A stretch of 64,000 nt of DNA from Daphnia pulex (lineage: Eukaryota; Arthropoda; Branchiopoda; Diplostraca; Daphniidae), in NCBI RefSeq assembly GCF_021134715.1, contig NC_060021.1:6790501-6854500 (forward strand). The letters are read 5' to 3'. Positions 23,171 to 36,985 of this stretch are shown here, piece after piece. Both the position numbers and the translations under genes were made by a program. The notes below the pieces were generated by a model, which saw only the letters and a list, made by a program, of their open reading frames with translations, did not search any database and was not told the origin of the DNA. Every line of letters starts with the position of its first letter. Position 1 is the stretch's first letter.

Positions 23171-25369
23171 TGTTAGACGATAAACTAGGAATCTTCTAAA
23201 AACAAAAAAGTTAACACGTTTAACACGTGTTATCTGGTGTTATATAGGGTAACAGCCTAACAGGTTCTCCAAGACTTGGCGTAAAAAGACTCTGCAGACG
23301 ACGATTAGCAAAAAAATCGATTATCGAATAAATAAAATATCGATGTAAGCATGGCGCGGCAAAAGTTGCGAAATTTGTTTTATAGGGCGTGATCCAATCC
23401 AAAATTTCCAATGGAAAATGATTCAAATTTCTGCTGCTTGTGCCAGGGGTATGGAAGTTAATGGTACGCGTAGAAGCATAGCCTACTCTAGTGATCTGCC
23501 GAATCAATTTTGATTCCAATCAAAATTTGATATTATTTTATTTCTCTTTAACCCTGTATTTTTAGAATAGACAAGTTCGGGATGCTGAGTTGCACAACCG
23601 CTAAATTAGGATCGTGCGCCAACGGGTCCTTTTAACGTTGTGGGGATAGTAGAAAGCGGGTTTTTTATTATATAAGCATAGAATTACTTATCTAATCTTA
23701 GAAATGTTCAGGATTATCGTTGTTTAGAACATTCTGCTTTTTATAGAGTAATTTTAAATGTCTAATTCAGCTTAGTTTACCCATTAAAATTAAAGAAAGT
23801 GCAAGCCTGGGATGCTGTTTAGTCTTTTCTTGTGTTTTTTGACAGATCTGTTGACAAGTGACAAGCTCAAACACACAAGAAAAGAAATGTGCTAAGATGT
23901 CATGAAAACACAGTTTTTAAAAAACCCATTTTTCCCATAAGCGCTGTGTGAAAAACGAAAAACACTTTTTCGCGCGGAAAAATGGGTTTTACGTTTGATT
24001 TTTTTTGCACACTAAATTTATTCATAATTGCACCAAAATTGGTACAATCAAAGAATGAAAGATTTAATACAATTTCATATTTCTTTAAATCTTTTATTTC
24101 CACCAAAAAGTGTGTTTACACGGGTTAAAAAAAACAAAAAATTTAAATCACTTTTAAACATGTTCTACACGATATTTTTCACGGAGATTCTGAACAGAAC
24201 TATATTGTAATGGTATAAACAGTGCTCACGAACGAAATAACGGATAATAATTTGTTTGGGGTCAAATGGCTTATTTGACTATACTATCTGGCTATCTCGC
24301 CGTTACCGAGAAGCCCCGACTGCTTGTCTGTGATTTGTCTAGGGCTGTGGCCCGGGAAATGAAAACCCGGGCCACTGTTCGGGCTAAAGAAATAAAACCC
24401 AACTCAACTCACCGAGGCATTTTTTGAACGGGGCGGGCGATGGGTCGAACCGCCGGATCCGCGGGCCAACCCAAGATGTGGCGCCATCTATTAGTCAAAA
24501 AAAGAATTTCACTGCATCTGCAGCTAGGAAGTGTCAGAAACATCTGGAAGGATAGGATAGCCGTTAAATCCATGCAGAGTTGCAGAGATTGGGGACTACC
24601 CCCTTTAAAACCCCACATTTATATGTTAAAAATTTTTTCAACTTGTAACTTTTTTATTATGTGTAGAATTAATTTTAATGCAAGGTTAAGTGAAGAATGC
24701 CGAATAATATTTAAAAAAAGTGTTGAAATCGCCATCGCCAAGAAAAAGGGGAAGTTTATCATTTTTACGGTTTAGATTTAGGGAAGGGGTCGATTTTTTA
24801 GACGGAGGGTGGGCGGGAAGGTGTCGATTTATTGGGGGTTTGGGGGAGTGAGCGCATTGTATTCTTTCTTCGACCCCCCCCCCCCCTAGATAAAGTGTCG
24901 TCTGCGTTTCGTTTTGTTTCAATTCAGTCGTTAAGCGACACCAAGAGGGACCTGCCGCTAAACCGGCACCTCCTGGTTTATGAGCAGTTGGGCACTTGGG
25001 CACTTTTCCAAGCTAGCACTGGATGAGGATCATAATGTCGTTGACGAAGTTCGCCCACTAAATCACTTGTCTAAACGATTAGGCAAAAGACGAAAAAAGT
25101 TCTTGAAAATATAAAGATTATAAATTAGAAAATCCTGCAAACCTTTTTGGAGAAGACATGCAAAATTGTGTCACAAACTTCGCCAATTAATATTGCTTGT
25201 TTTTTCCATAACGGATTCCTTGTAAAATTGGGTTAGACCCCAATGGGAATTTCCGTTATCTCTATCTGCGTACCGTTCAAAACTGCTACTTATTGCTACT
25301 TAAATTGTTTGTACCCAAATACTTCGCACTTGCGTCACTCCCACAACAAAACATTTTGAACGCCAATTT
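23171..25369. other. Gene-poor spacer right of NMD3
   Basis: About 2.2 kb without a recognisable gene. It holds the NMD3 upstream region, a perfect 15-bp inverted repeat (23921-23935 and 23976-23990), a short GC-rich palindrome (ggcccggg...cccgggcc near 24350-24375), an ORF of 69 codons at 24409-24618 (-) with no known similarity, a G-rich tract near 24780-24850 and a 13-base C run at 24874-24886. From about 25070 on it resembles sequence at 25640-25720, the left part of the repeat array that follows. Confidence 0.5.
23921..23990. repeat. Perfect 15-bp inverted repeat with 40-bp loop
   Basis: aaaacccatttttcc at 23921-23935 pairs with ggaaaaatgggtttt at 23976-23990. No flanking duplication or ORF was found; it could be the core of a small degraded inverted-repeat element. 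Confidence 0.6.
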
Positions 25370-25633
25370 TTCCTATTCCGCAACTTCAGCCTCATTTAAA
25401 ATCACCAGAAGTTTTTCGAGATCTCTTTGCCACAAATCTTCCGGTGATTGGTCCAAGATGAGCTGTTCACATTCACGTATCTCCTTATCTTTGTCGCCAG
25501 ATAAGCTTGTTTTCCTTCGTTGGTTTGAAAGCGGATCGGCAACTGATGCAGGTGATAATTGGATTTCTTCTCCCAAGTGATAAGAGAACCTGGAGCATAG
25601 TTTGACGACGTAGTTCCTCCAAAAAAACATCAA
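25370..25633 (-). pseudogene. Topoisomerase II-like C-terminal fragment, copy 1
   Basis: The minus-strand frame contains KEIRECEQLILDQSPEDLWQ followed by RDLEKLLVILNEAEVAE. This has the layout of the topoisomerase II segment SPSDLWKEDL with its preceding helix, found after the DNA gate. It is only about 85 codons long, ends abruptly and has no catalytic part. It is about 85-90 percent similar by eye to copy 4 at 27609-28124 but lacks a 41-bp insertion seen there. It is most simply a duplicated gene remnant; an active short protein cannot be excluded. Confidence 0.5.
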
Positions 25634-25739
25634 ACTTCTAAAAGATAGGAGAAGCGAAAAAAGTTCATGAATAAATTAAATTGAAACTTATTAAATCACG
25701 CAAACCTTTTCTGAGTCGACTGTCAGATCTTTAGAACTT

Positions 25740-25915
25740 ATTTCGGCTAGGAATTTGTTTTGATTTATTAGCTTTTCTCTCAAGGCTTTAACTTCGAACG
25801 CCAGCTCTTGTTCGACATCTTCTATTTTCTTCAACATCAGAAGATCATCGAGATCTTTACACCATAAGTCTGCCGATGATTTTTCCGAGTAGATTTCATG
25901 TTCATTTATCCTGAG
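25740..25915 (-). pseudogene. Topoisomerase II-like fragment, copy 2
   Basis: The minus strand reads INEHEIYSEKSSADLWCKDL then DDLLMLKKIEDVEQELAFEV and ends in a plausible splice donor after DSEK. The LW-x-x-DL core matches the other copies, but the rest has diverged and an extra coiled-coil-like stretch follows. The intron sequence after it (about 25640-25700) resembles 25090-25150, indicating that a larger unit was duplicated. Confidence 0.45.
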
Positions 25916-25918
25916 ATC

Positions 25919-26218
25919 TCAAACCTTCAGAAGTCTTTCTATTTCTTCGTGGATAAGAGAGGGAGGGGTTTTCAGTAGCGCTAACAAGTATTCAACATCG
26001 ATGATATGCTGTCCTCCCCTTGGACATCTTCTCCTAAGCCTTATTGCAAAAAGTTTACTTACCAAAAGAAGTTCAGCGTGGATGGAGGGTTGCTTCCCCC
26101 TGTGTCCAAACAGAATCGTTTTAGGATGCACAAGGACAGAAACGGTTAGCTCTTGACTTGCTGTGGTCCTGCAGACCTGCACTTCTTCCATATCAGCAAC
26201 TATATCCCCATTTAACAT
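25919..26218 (-). other. Unidentified open frame and diverged direct repeats
   Basis: A 99-codon minus-strand frame (MLNGDIVADMEEVQVCRTTA...) with a splice-donor-like end inside it. Its part around 26060-26150 recurs in diverged form at 26480-26620 and again near 26740-26790 (shared core: lower-strand reading of taggatgca-ggacagaaa). I do not recognise the product. It probably belongs to the same duplicated remnant family as its neighbours. Confidence 0.3.
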
Positions 26219-27448
26219 AAAAAAAATAATCGAGATCTTATTTGCGCACCCAATTGTAAGATGATTATTTTAGAGTAGATCCCATTTTATCTTCAAATAT
26301 CTTTCTTTTCCTCCGTCGGTTAGTAACGAATGGGCATCTGATACAAATAAAAGTAACTGCTAACTTTGACATTGCCCTGGTAGCAAGCCAAGCAAAAGTC
26401 TTTCAGACGTTTTCTGGTTCGAATTCTTGGCTTGGCTGTCCTTCCCTTTGACATATTCTGAGCATTAATGCAGTGAATTCACTTACCAAAATACGTCCAG
26501 CGTAGATGGAGGTTTGCTTCCCACCTTAATTTTAACTAAATTTTGAGATTCATACAAAAATTTAGGATGCAGAATGGACAGAAAGGGATCGATTGATGGA
26601 CGAAAAGGGCTTGAATCACACCTGAAATAGGTTTGAAAAATGTTTAACTTAAGCTTTAGATGAAGACTGATGTGAATTTACTCATTTTGATGTTAATTTA
26701 CTGTGCCAGAATGCTTTAAATATGAAAGGGAATACTCATGCAGGGAAAAAGCAGTATGGACAGAAAGCGTTAGCTCTCCCTTACGTCCACTCGGTGTATT
26801 CATTGGATGGAAAAATGATCATTTAAGCAAATCCTACAAAAACGTAAAATGGATTGTAAAAATAAAGAATCGTCCGTACTATTTTAGTGTCTCCTTATTG
26901 ATGGTAAAATCGTACTCCCTTGGCATGTAGCCAACCTGTGAAACCCGAAATTACCCTGTTAGGAGAGCCCAGCTCATGTCCCAGGATGAGTAGCTACCTC
27001 ATAAGACGAGTGGTTAAAACTATTTTCTCTCGGCGGTAAAGTTCGACTATTCCAATGAGCTGTTCTCAGAGGTGGACTGAAAAAGGTTTGGGGCCGCTGG
27101 ATCGGTCCAATCCTTTGCGCCAGAGAAGATCGTGGTTTCACTTGATGCAAGTGAATAGAACTTTGCATTGTCCAAAAGTTCAAACCTATCCATGACCGAA
27201 GGTATGGAACTTGGCAGCAGGTTTAGCTGCACTGCTGGAAGCTTTATTGAAAGGTGCCTCTCCTGGATCAGATGAAAGTTCTTTGCTCTTCTTCTTCTTT
27301 TCTGGTGGAACTTTGACTGAAAGTCTTTGTTCTTGATCTCTTCTTGCTCTTTCGGTGCGCGGTGCGGGTCACCCGAGCAATTTTTTTTTGCGGAGCATCG
27401 TATTTTCAAAATTTTTTTTCGAAAATCATCATTGATAACAGGAGTGAT
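26219..27448. other. Repeat-rich spacer without an assignable gene
   Basis: It contains the diverged direct repeats noted at 26480-26620 and 26740-26790 and a minus-strand open frame of 120 codons (27047-27409) with a basic cluster KRRRRAK. Lying downstream of topoisomerase-like copy 3, this could be a remnant of a charged C-terminal tail. No promoter or complete gene could be supported. Confidence 0.35.
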
Positions 27449-27606
27449 TCACCGACCATTGAGAGAAGGAGCAGTTTTAGCGATTAGCGCCAACTCTTCT
27501 TTGTCATCATCTTCCACCTTATTAAAAATCATCAACAGATTATTGAGATCCTTAAGCCACAGCTTTGCCGATGTTGTTCTCGAATATACATCATGTTTAA
27601 TGGCAG
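27449..27606 (-). pseudogene. Topoisomerase II-like fragment, copy 3
   Basis: The minus strand reads HDVYSRTTSAKLWLKDLNNL followed by LMIFNKVEDDDKEELALIAK, TAPSLNGR and a TGA at 27451-27449. It matches copy 4 in the order LW-x-x-DL, acidic stretch, ELALI-KT-PS--GR. It lies immediately downstream of copy 4 on the same strand, with only a few codons between, so the two form a direct tandem repeat. Confidence 0.5.
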
Positions 27607-27608
27607 CT

Positions 27609-28124
27609 TTACTGGCAGCTCCCTTTGTGTATTTCCCTCGACCGTCTTCGCTTTCGGTTCTTCGGATAATTGGTTTTTCTTTGTCCTCTGCTGACCATAT
27701 GTTGGTGCCTGGTTTCGGTCGTCAGAGCTAACAATTGGTGAAGCAATGGCTTTTCGACATAAGTAAAGGGGTCGATTCGCCGACCTTTAGCAGAAGGAGT
27801 AGTTTCGGTGATTAAAGCCAAGTTTTCCAGTTCCGCAACTTCATCCTCATTTAAAATCACCAGAAGTTTTTCGAGATCTCTTCGCCACAGATCTTCCGGT
27901 GATTGGTCCAAGAGCTTTTCACATTCACGTATCTCCCTTATCTTTGTCGCCAGATAAGCTTGTTTTCCTTCGTTGGTTTGAAAGCGGATCGGCAACTGAT
28001 GCAGGTACTGGTAACAACTAACATTGGCTACATAATCTACATCACAATTGGATTTCTTCTCCCAGGTGATAAGAACCTGGAGGATAATTTGACGACATTT
28101 TGGACCCCAAAACTGGGTGTCCAA
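27609..28124 (-). pseudogene. Topoisomerase II-like fragment, copy 4 (longest)
   Basis: A 171-codon open frame. Residues about 39-125 (YLHQLPIRFQTNEGKQAYLA, then KIREIRECEKLLDQSPEDLW, RRDLEKLLVILNEDEVAELE, TTPSAKGRRIDPF) align in order with the topoisomerase II run YLLDMPLWYLTKEKKDELCR, ELDTLKRKSPSDLWKEDL and SPRGQRVIPR, past the DNA gate. The ATPase, TOPRIM and catalytic tyrosine domains are absent from this window. The beginning of the frame is probably intron or junk. The array of four related pieces within 2.8 kb suggests repeated partial duplication of a TOP2-like gene. The other reading is a small fast-evolving gene family that kept only this coiled-coil module. Confidence 0.55.
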
Positions 28125-28489
28125 AATGACCCAACCCGGTGCTATTTAGTATTTCGTTAATAACTTAACACTAGAAAGGCATTAAAATTTAATTTTTTTA
28201 TCAATCATTAAAGAAATGGATTGGCTATTTCACGTATCATTATTTTATTCATTTGTAGTGTTTTTCACTTAAAAAATGCTTACAGTAATAGGGAAGAATA
28301 TTACATCAAACAGGGCCATTTTTTAATTCTGCGATAACAAGAACAATAATGATTCCATTTTAATCAATATTTTCTAGAACGTTAAACATTGTAGTCTATA
28401 CAAAAATAAAAAAAAATTTCCATAACATGTAGCACTTTGGGTTTTTGTCCAATATGACCCGTGTCCAAGTTGACCCCGTTCTCCCCTAT
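28125..28489. other. Spacer left of the SLC6 gene
   Basis: AT-rich sequence without a gene; it includes the 3' flank of the transporter gene. Two related motifs in direct orientation, tgtccaaaatgaccc near 28120 and gtccaatatgaccc near 28450, bracket it. Confidence 0.4.
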
Positions 28490-31395
28490 TTAGCGTTTTT
28501 TAATCCATTGAGGTATTTTCGGGTGTGGCATAAATAGTCTCCAATTAACAGGCTTCGGAATCATGCAGTATTCAATCCAACTGCGCTTGAGTTCCGGATC
28601 TTTAGGGCCCCACTTTTCCGATGACCGTAGACTTTTAAAGAATTTCTGGCATAGGCAACAAGTAACTCTTAGTCATCTTACATGATTTTTAATGCATGTA
28701 AAATACTTTACCTCTATCCAAATCCAAGATCTAGGGTGGCAGGAAGAACCAGCTGGATTTTCTAAACCAAGGAATCGGGGATCCGTAGGTTTCTGTTTGT
28801 AGACCACATAAGCTCCCCATCCAGGAATTTGTGCTATGGCGATGGCAGCGATAACCCATCCAGCAGCTTTGCAATTGCAAACGCAAAGAAGTTAAAGAAA
28901 AAAAATATGATTTGCAAATATTTTTATTTACAATACCTGAAACTCCGACAGGATAGTCTTGCCCATCAGCCGTTTTCATGGGCATATAAACTATCATAGC
29001 GTAAATGAAAATGACCAGAAGAGCAATTGGGATGAAAATGCACCAGGTGTACTTCCAATAAATGCCCAGTCCCATATTCAGCATGAAACGCACATCTCTG
29101 AGGATTTTGTGCAGTCCTGCAAATTATTAACGTGAATGTAAATTTTCACTCGTAATGACAGTGAAATTAGTTTTGCTCCGGATCGCTACATACCGTAAAC
29201 CCAAGAAATAGCAATAGCTTGGACGATGACGATCACTATAATCAAGAAAACGATGCACAGACATTTAAAATGACGCTGTATAACAACGTAAAATTATTTA
29301 CAATATTTTTATACCATAAATGATGAAACCCCCTCCGAAGTAATCCACTAAATCCAGGATATAAGAGCCTGCCTAAATGTTCAAAAAATACCCTGTTATC
29401 ATCACGACTAAAAAATGTCCCAAGTGCGTATTGATCTTGAAGTAATAGTACGCCTTACAGGTGTTACGTAGATCAGACCGATAAAGAAACTTGCGACGCA
29501 AACAATCGCAGTAATAATCCAGCGTTTAACAGTCGGGAAATCGTCGCAAAGAATGGTGGTGACGCAACTAGTCAATCCGGCAGCGCTTCCGATCGCAAGG
29601 GTGATCAACATCAAGAAAAAAAGAACTGCAAACAACTTTGCGACGAAATTATTAAACTAGATTTCCTCAATTATCTAAAATATAATAAGGTGTTAAACCT
29701 GAGGAACGGCGTCGAATTTCGAAATAGCTTCTGGATAGGAAATGAACGCCAATCCAGTGCCTCCTTTAACAACGTCTTGAATAGGTTTACCTGACTCATA
29801 TGCCAAATTACCCAAAATCGAGAAGATGGTAATACCAGCCAAAATACTGGTTCCTGTGTCAGCCAAACTGACTATCGTGGAGTCTCTGTACAACCAAATA
29901 CCAACAAAAAAAATTAGCGGATCTAAAAAATTTTAAAAATCGAAACAATTAAAATTACCTGTAAATTGGATGACGAAAGGGATTGTAACTCGAAAAGTTA
30001 ATAATAGGACCAAAACCCACCGACAAAGAGAAGAAACATTGCGTTACAGCTGCATACCAGACCTGATAAGTGAAATAATTAGATTACGTTCGTTGTAGAA
30101 CATTAGGGAATGAATATGTGCTTACGTCAGGTGTTTTGATCTTTTCCCATTGAGGCGTTACAAAGTAAGATATCCCATCACTAGCTCCAGGTAGTGTGAC
30201 ACCGCGAATTAGGAGCGTAATAAGCACGACGTAAGGGAAAAGGGCTGTGAAATAAGCCACCTTTCCTGATGAAGACCTGAGGGAGATAGTGGTTTCAAAC
30301 CAGTTGCTATAATCTCATTTAAAAAAGAGACGAGTAGTCTAAATAATCTTACACTCCTTTAGCGAGAATAGCGAAAATCAGAATCCAACAAAGTAGGAGA
30401 CAGAGACTCAATCGCCATTCAGGCGCTCCTAATCCATCATCGAAATTGTCAGCCAATTTTATCACGTCTTTACTACATGCGCATTAAAACAGAAAATGTA
30501 TGACGGAATTGTGATTGAAATAATGAGTGAAGACTTACTAGAAGAATAACTCGGCACTCGACTTTGATGTATTCGTGATGTTATATTCCGAAAGGTTTCC
30601 ACTGCTGCTGTAGCAATCAGTTTCATTCGTAGTCCACTCCGGCTTGCAAACCGTCCAAGGAAGGACGGCTTGGAATGAAGAGAAGAGGTAGAAGAAGGCC
30701 ATGGCCATCAGGACACAGTAATAAGTGATTACGCACCAAGTGGCCAAAGCTTGCGTGTATCCAATACCTGTAATATCAATTGACAAAGCTAAACTCATGT
30801 AATAAGATTTAGAAAAATTCTTACCTCTAGCAATAGGCACGACTTCCCAAACTTTGACTGATCCGGCGCTAGAAAATTGGCCCAAAATCATTTCGAGAAA
30901 GTAGAGTGGACGTCCGATGAAGAACAGCACAATTAGATAGGGTATAAGAAATGCACCGCCTCCATTTGCATAAGCGACGTAAGGGAATCGCCAAATGTTT
31001 CCCAAACCGACCGACATGGATACGCAGGAAAGGAGAAACTCTGCAGGATTACTCCAGCTCTCCCTCTCTGGCTCCTGATCACTTGCGACGCGATTAGCAT
31101 TCTGATTCATAATATGTAAGCAAAATGTAAAAAACTATTTTCAGATTTTGATTGAATAATTTAGCTTAAATTTACATACCGGGTTACCGTCTCCGCTGGA
31201 ATGTGAATTGCTGCTGCTGGAAGAATTAGAGTTCCGCTTACTTTGTGGTGCGCTTTTATTCTCTTCTTGGCCGATGGGGAATTCAAAAGCAGCATTCGTG
31301 TAGCCAGACTAAATAATTAATTGAAATTAAATGGAATGTCTCGTACGAGAACTTAAAATATAAAACCAAACCGATTCGGAAGAGGACAGCGACAT
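28490..31395 (-). CDS. SLC6 sodium-coupled nutrient amino-acid transporter
   Basis: Sodium/chloride-dependent neurotransmitter-symporter family member of the insect NAT/KAAT type, which imports neutral amino acids across the plasma membrane. Exons on the minus strand: 31395-31372, 31308-31180, 31101-30825, 30767-30539, 30472-30353, 30276-30126, 30062-29959, 29885-29699, 29635-29459, 29372-29315, 29235-29194, 29116-28937, 28866-28712, 28645-28490, giving 662 residues. The first membrane helix has the signature [20 protein letters not shown]. Further marks are [70 protein letters not shown] and YFGGGFIIY. The extracellular loop after helix 3 carries several N-glycosylation sequons (NETD, NLSE, NITN, NTSK). 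The N-terminus is a Ser/Asn-rich cytosolic tail. The exact substrate cannot be read from sequence. Confidence 0.92.
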
Positions 31396-31857
31396 GGTTT
31401 CGTTACAAGGATTAATCCTCAAAAAGAGGTTTTTAAGCAATACTTAAATTTTAAGTAAATGAAATTTCTACACGAGATCCGCTCCGCACATCTACAGAAA
31501 ACTGACTGTGGCTTCACGGAATTTGAAATGTACGTATTTGTTCAAAATTTTGCAGAGGAAATCGTCGGCTATTTGATGTAGAAGTCATGGGCCGGCAAAC
31601 CATTAACTTTTTATGATGTCAAAATCCTGTCATAATTGTGTAAAAGAACTCACAGCGAGGGTTTCAACATGGTGTGAAATAAAAGACCGAACATATTTCA
31701 CAAGCAATTAACAGATAGGCTTCACAACAATAAATTTTTGAAAACAAGATAACGACACAAAACAAAAGGTATCAACATAAGACTTGGCTAACGTCCGAAG
31801 TTTCCAAGTCAATTAAAGCGAAGCAAAAAATTGGACACGAACTGGGTAATCGTTTCG
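31396..31857. other. Upstream region of the SLC6 gene
   Basis: AT-rich 460 bp expected to contain the SLC6 promoter and the 5' UTR left of the start at 31395. No other feature was seen. Confidence 0.45.
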
Positions 31858-32157
31858 TCATCCGAATTCTGGGGAGACAATATCGGAATCTTCTGAGTCG
31901 TCGGCACTGTCTGCTATTGGGGCAGGCGAGAGTGGCTGGTTGGTGTTTGGGGCCTCATTGGTACTAGTCCACAGGGCCTTGCCTTTGCCTGACGATCCAA
32001 TTGTACTGACAGGTGCGGTGACACGTCTTAGCACTGGACGGAGTGTTTTCCCGTCTTTGAAGAGTATAGGGGCAAATTCCGGCCGGGGAGCTTTCGCACC
32101 TTTGGTGGGTCTTGGTGATTTTCCTCGACCCTCGCGGCAGTATCTTTCGCTGTCCAA
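31858..32157 (-). other. Unidentified Pro/Ser-rich open frame
   Basis: A minus-strand frame of 99 codons preceded by an acceptor-like tttggacag, so it may be a terminal exon. The product is basic then acidic (REGRGKSPRPTKGAKAPRPE ... ADDSEDSDIVSPEFG), low in complexity and without a known domain. It lies downstream of the polyadenylation signal of the next entry, so the two could be alternative 3' exons of one unrecognised gene or unrelated. Confidence 0.3.
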
Positions 32158-32297
32158 ATGTTAAACCAACCATAATTATGGTTTTAATCAAAAGAAAATG
32201 AGATTTTTAAAAGAATTTCATTTATTGTTGTCTCAATTTTGAATGTAAAAAAAAATACACAAACATAATAAAAGAAAACAACACATTTAAAAATCAG

Positions 32298-32412
32298 TAC
32301 AACATCTCCTTTTCCCTGGCCTCTATTTTTGCCAACCGCCCCTTCCCCAGCGCAAACTCTTTTCTTTCGGCCGCCTCATCCATTAAATAGCGGGATAAGG
32401 TGGCCCTAGCAC
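32298..32412 (-). CDS. Probable terminal exon of an unidentified gene
   Basis: After a good acceptor (cttgtag, minus strand) a 38-codon frame reads ARATLSRYLMDEAAERKEFA then LGKGRLAKIEAREKEMLY and stops. It is predicted to be helical and highly charged. An AATAAA on the minus strand follows near 32220. No upstream exon could be linked with confidence; the window to the right (32413-33500) holds only short unknown frames. It may be a fragment of a mobile-element gene. Confidence 0.35.
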
Positions 32413-33518
32413 TACAAGAATAAAAAGAAACATTTAGAAAATTAAAGAACAGATGAAAACAAATTTATCGACAAGAAGTTGCGGAAATGGCATAACAACG
32501 GAAATAAGTAATAAGTTTTTTTTCCCATTAACTTACACAAATTTATTAGTTACCAATTTTTAGTTTTAAAAATAAAACTATCCTCCATTATAGCTAAAAC
32601 GCCACTTAAAACAAAAGCAATATGCCAAAGTATTGGCTAGGACACGGAGACCAAGTCGCATTAAATTATTAAATACATTCATTGTATTATTACTATTTTG
32701 GCCTGAACGTCCATGACCCATGTAGCATGAATAATAAAAAATTCAGGGAAGCAGAAGATTGTATTTTTGTATCCAGCGAAGAGCCGATCTTTGGAAAACA
32801 AGAGGATCAAGCCATCGAAATGGGGTTTCCAGTCAAAGGGGAGGTATTGCCCTGTCGAACCGGTATGGCAATAGATTTCCCGCACCTGTATTCCACGTAT
32901 GGAAGAGCAGAGTAGTGGAGTCGAGATAATTTTTAACCGGGAAGTAATTGCATCACGAGATTTTTTTCGTGAACTTGGTTTTTATGTTCATCTATATTGA
33001 CTATGCCTCAAATTTCATGAAGTCACCAAAAGGTGTTTACAAGGGACCTTATGGCTGCGGACCTTATGGCTTATGGATATAGTCTCTCCGTAAATTCGTA
33101 ATATCTAGTAATGGGGTGGTCCTAAAATTATGATGTTTTATACAAAAATATTTAAGATAATAATTTACAAGAATTTAAAAGTCGTTTGTAAATATATTTA
33201 GTCGTTCTTAAGTTAGGCCTATTCAGCTTTAAATATTGCGGAATCTATCTCTCCATACCCCTGGGAACGCACATGTTTTCGGAAAATTTTTGAAAATTTG
33301 GCACTCGTGTTTCTCAGATTTGAATTATTTTTGAAGCGGCACCACTGTTTTAGACTTTGTACTTATAGATGTCATGTCAGCATTCGGTTACGAAAGAGAT
33401 TTTCTTTAAAGTTTCAATTTCATTATTTCATTCTTGTTACTTTGTCTAAGTTGCTGAAAAAGACAGAGTATTGCTCTCCTTTTGTGCAATAATTTCATAA
33501 TTTGAAGCCACATTCATC
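32413..33518. other. Spacer left of BLVRB
   Basis: AT-rich. Overlapping short open frames on both strands at 32679-32915 have no recognisable similarity. The right end must contain the BLVRB promoter and 5' UTR. Confidence 0.4.
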
Positions 33519-34370
33519 ATGTCCAAAGTTATTGAGAAGGTTGGAATTTTTGGTGCCACAGGACAAACAGGATTATGCTGCATAGAACATGCACTTAAAA
33601 AAGGTATACATATATTTATCAATAAAGTTATCAAAGCACTATGCAAGTATTGCTTTGTCTGCAAAATACTTTCTCAGGTGTCAAAGTGACTGCTTTGGTT
33701 CGTGATCTTAGCCGTCTTCCTGAGGATATTGCACCCAAGATCAATGTCATAAATGGAAATAGCACTATCAAAGAAGATGTATTAAAAGCTGTTGACGGAC
33801 AAGATGCTATAATTGTGACATTGGGAACTAGACATGAGCTTGGTAAACAAGTATTTCTTATATTACCTTTATTTTCCTTGTTTTTTATTATAATTATTTT
33901 TGTTGTTTCCAGGTTTTACAACTGTAATGTCAGACAGCCTAAAGCTGATTCTTGACACAATGTGTGAAACAGGAGTAAAGCCCATCTCAGTGTGCTTGTC
34001 ATGTAAGAATTTTCTTTGATAATGTGCATGCCTACCATCCATTAAAACCACCTTTATTATATTTATTTTAGCTTTCCTCTTCATGGATCCGGAGCGAGTT
34101 CCTCAGCAGTTTGCAGAAATTAACGCGGATCACAAAAGAATGCTGGATATCTTACAATCTCCAAAATATGAATCTCTTGACTGGGTTGCTGTTTTACCTC
34201 CCCACATCGCGAATGAGCCAAGCAGCAACAACCAATTCAAAGTTAATCACGGTTCGTCTCCGGGACGCCAAATTCCCAAATGGGATTTGGGTCAGTTTAT
34301 GGTTGAATGCTTGAACGAACCCGAACACCACCACCAACTGTGCGGTTTGGCTTTTCCTACCTTGCCGTAG
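33519..34370 (+). CDS. BLVRB: Biliverdin reductase B / NADPH flavin reductase
   Basis: Short-chain Rossmann-fold NADPH oxidoreductase that reduces flavins and non-IX-alpha biliverdins in the cytosol. Exons: 33519-33603, 33678-33842, 33913-34002, 34072-34370, giving 212 residues (human 206). The nucleotide-binding loop is GIFGATGQTG near the N-terminus, followed by VTALVRDLSRLP, VINGNSTIKEDVLKAVDGQD and VIVTLGTRHELG. CLSSFLFMDPERVP and DWVAVLPPHIAN match the family's central block. The start ATG follows an AT-rich leader and gives the conserved Lys/Val-Gly-Ile-Phe-Gly onset. It ends about 235 bp from the convergent TASK channel gene. Confidence 0.92.
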
Positions 34371-34605
34371 TAATAATGATCTCAGTTGAGCAATTTTAGG
34401 CATACTGCCTAGAGTTAAAAGAACGTAGACAAACAATTTATGGCATATATATAGTCGGATACAACTGCTTTATTTTCACTTCTGCTAAACTATAACCAAA
34501 GGTAAATTTTAATTGTGGGGCTTCGCCTTTAAATTTGTGCGCAATACTTAAAAAAAGATTATACAGCTGTTATTTCTCTTAATTTGATAATTAGTTAAAT
34601 TTAAT

Positions 34606-36985
<2,380 letters not shown>

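Noticed and set aside
23921-23990. 15-bp inverted repeat as a transcription terminator
   Set aside because: The sequence is eukaryotic and the hairpin is not next to a gene end; it was kept only as a repeat.
28120-28465. Two related motifs (tgtccaaaatgaccc and gtccaatatgaccc) as possible transposon ends
   Set aside because: Both are in direct orientation, with no inverted ends or target duplication between them.
29641-29699. Alternative SLC6 acceptor at ttgcag 7 bases downstream of the one used (29636)
   Set aside because: It would break the frame with the preceding exon; the aaag acceptor at 29636 keeps the frame and restores the conserved LFAVLFF start.
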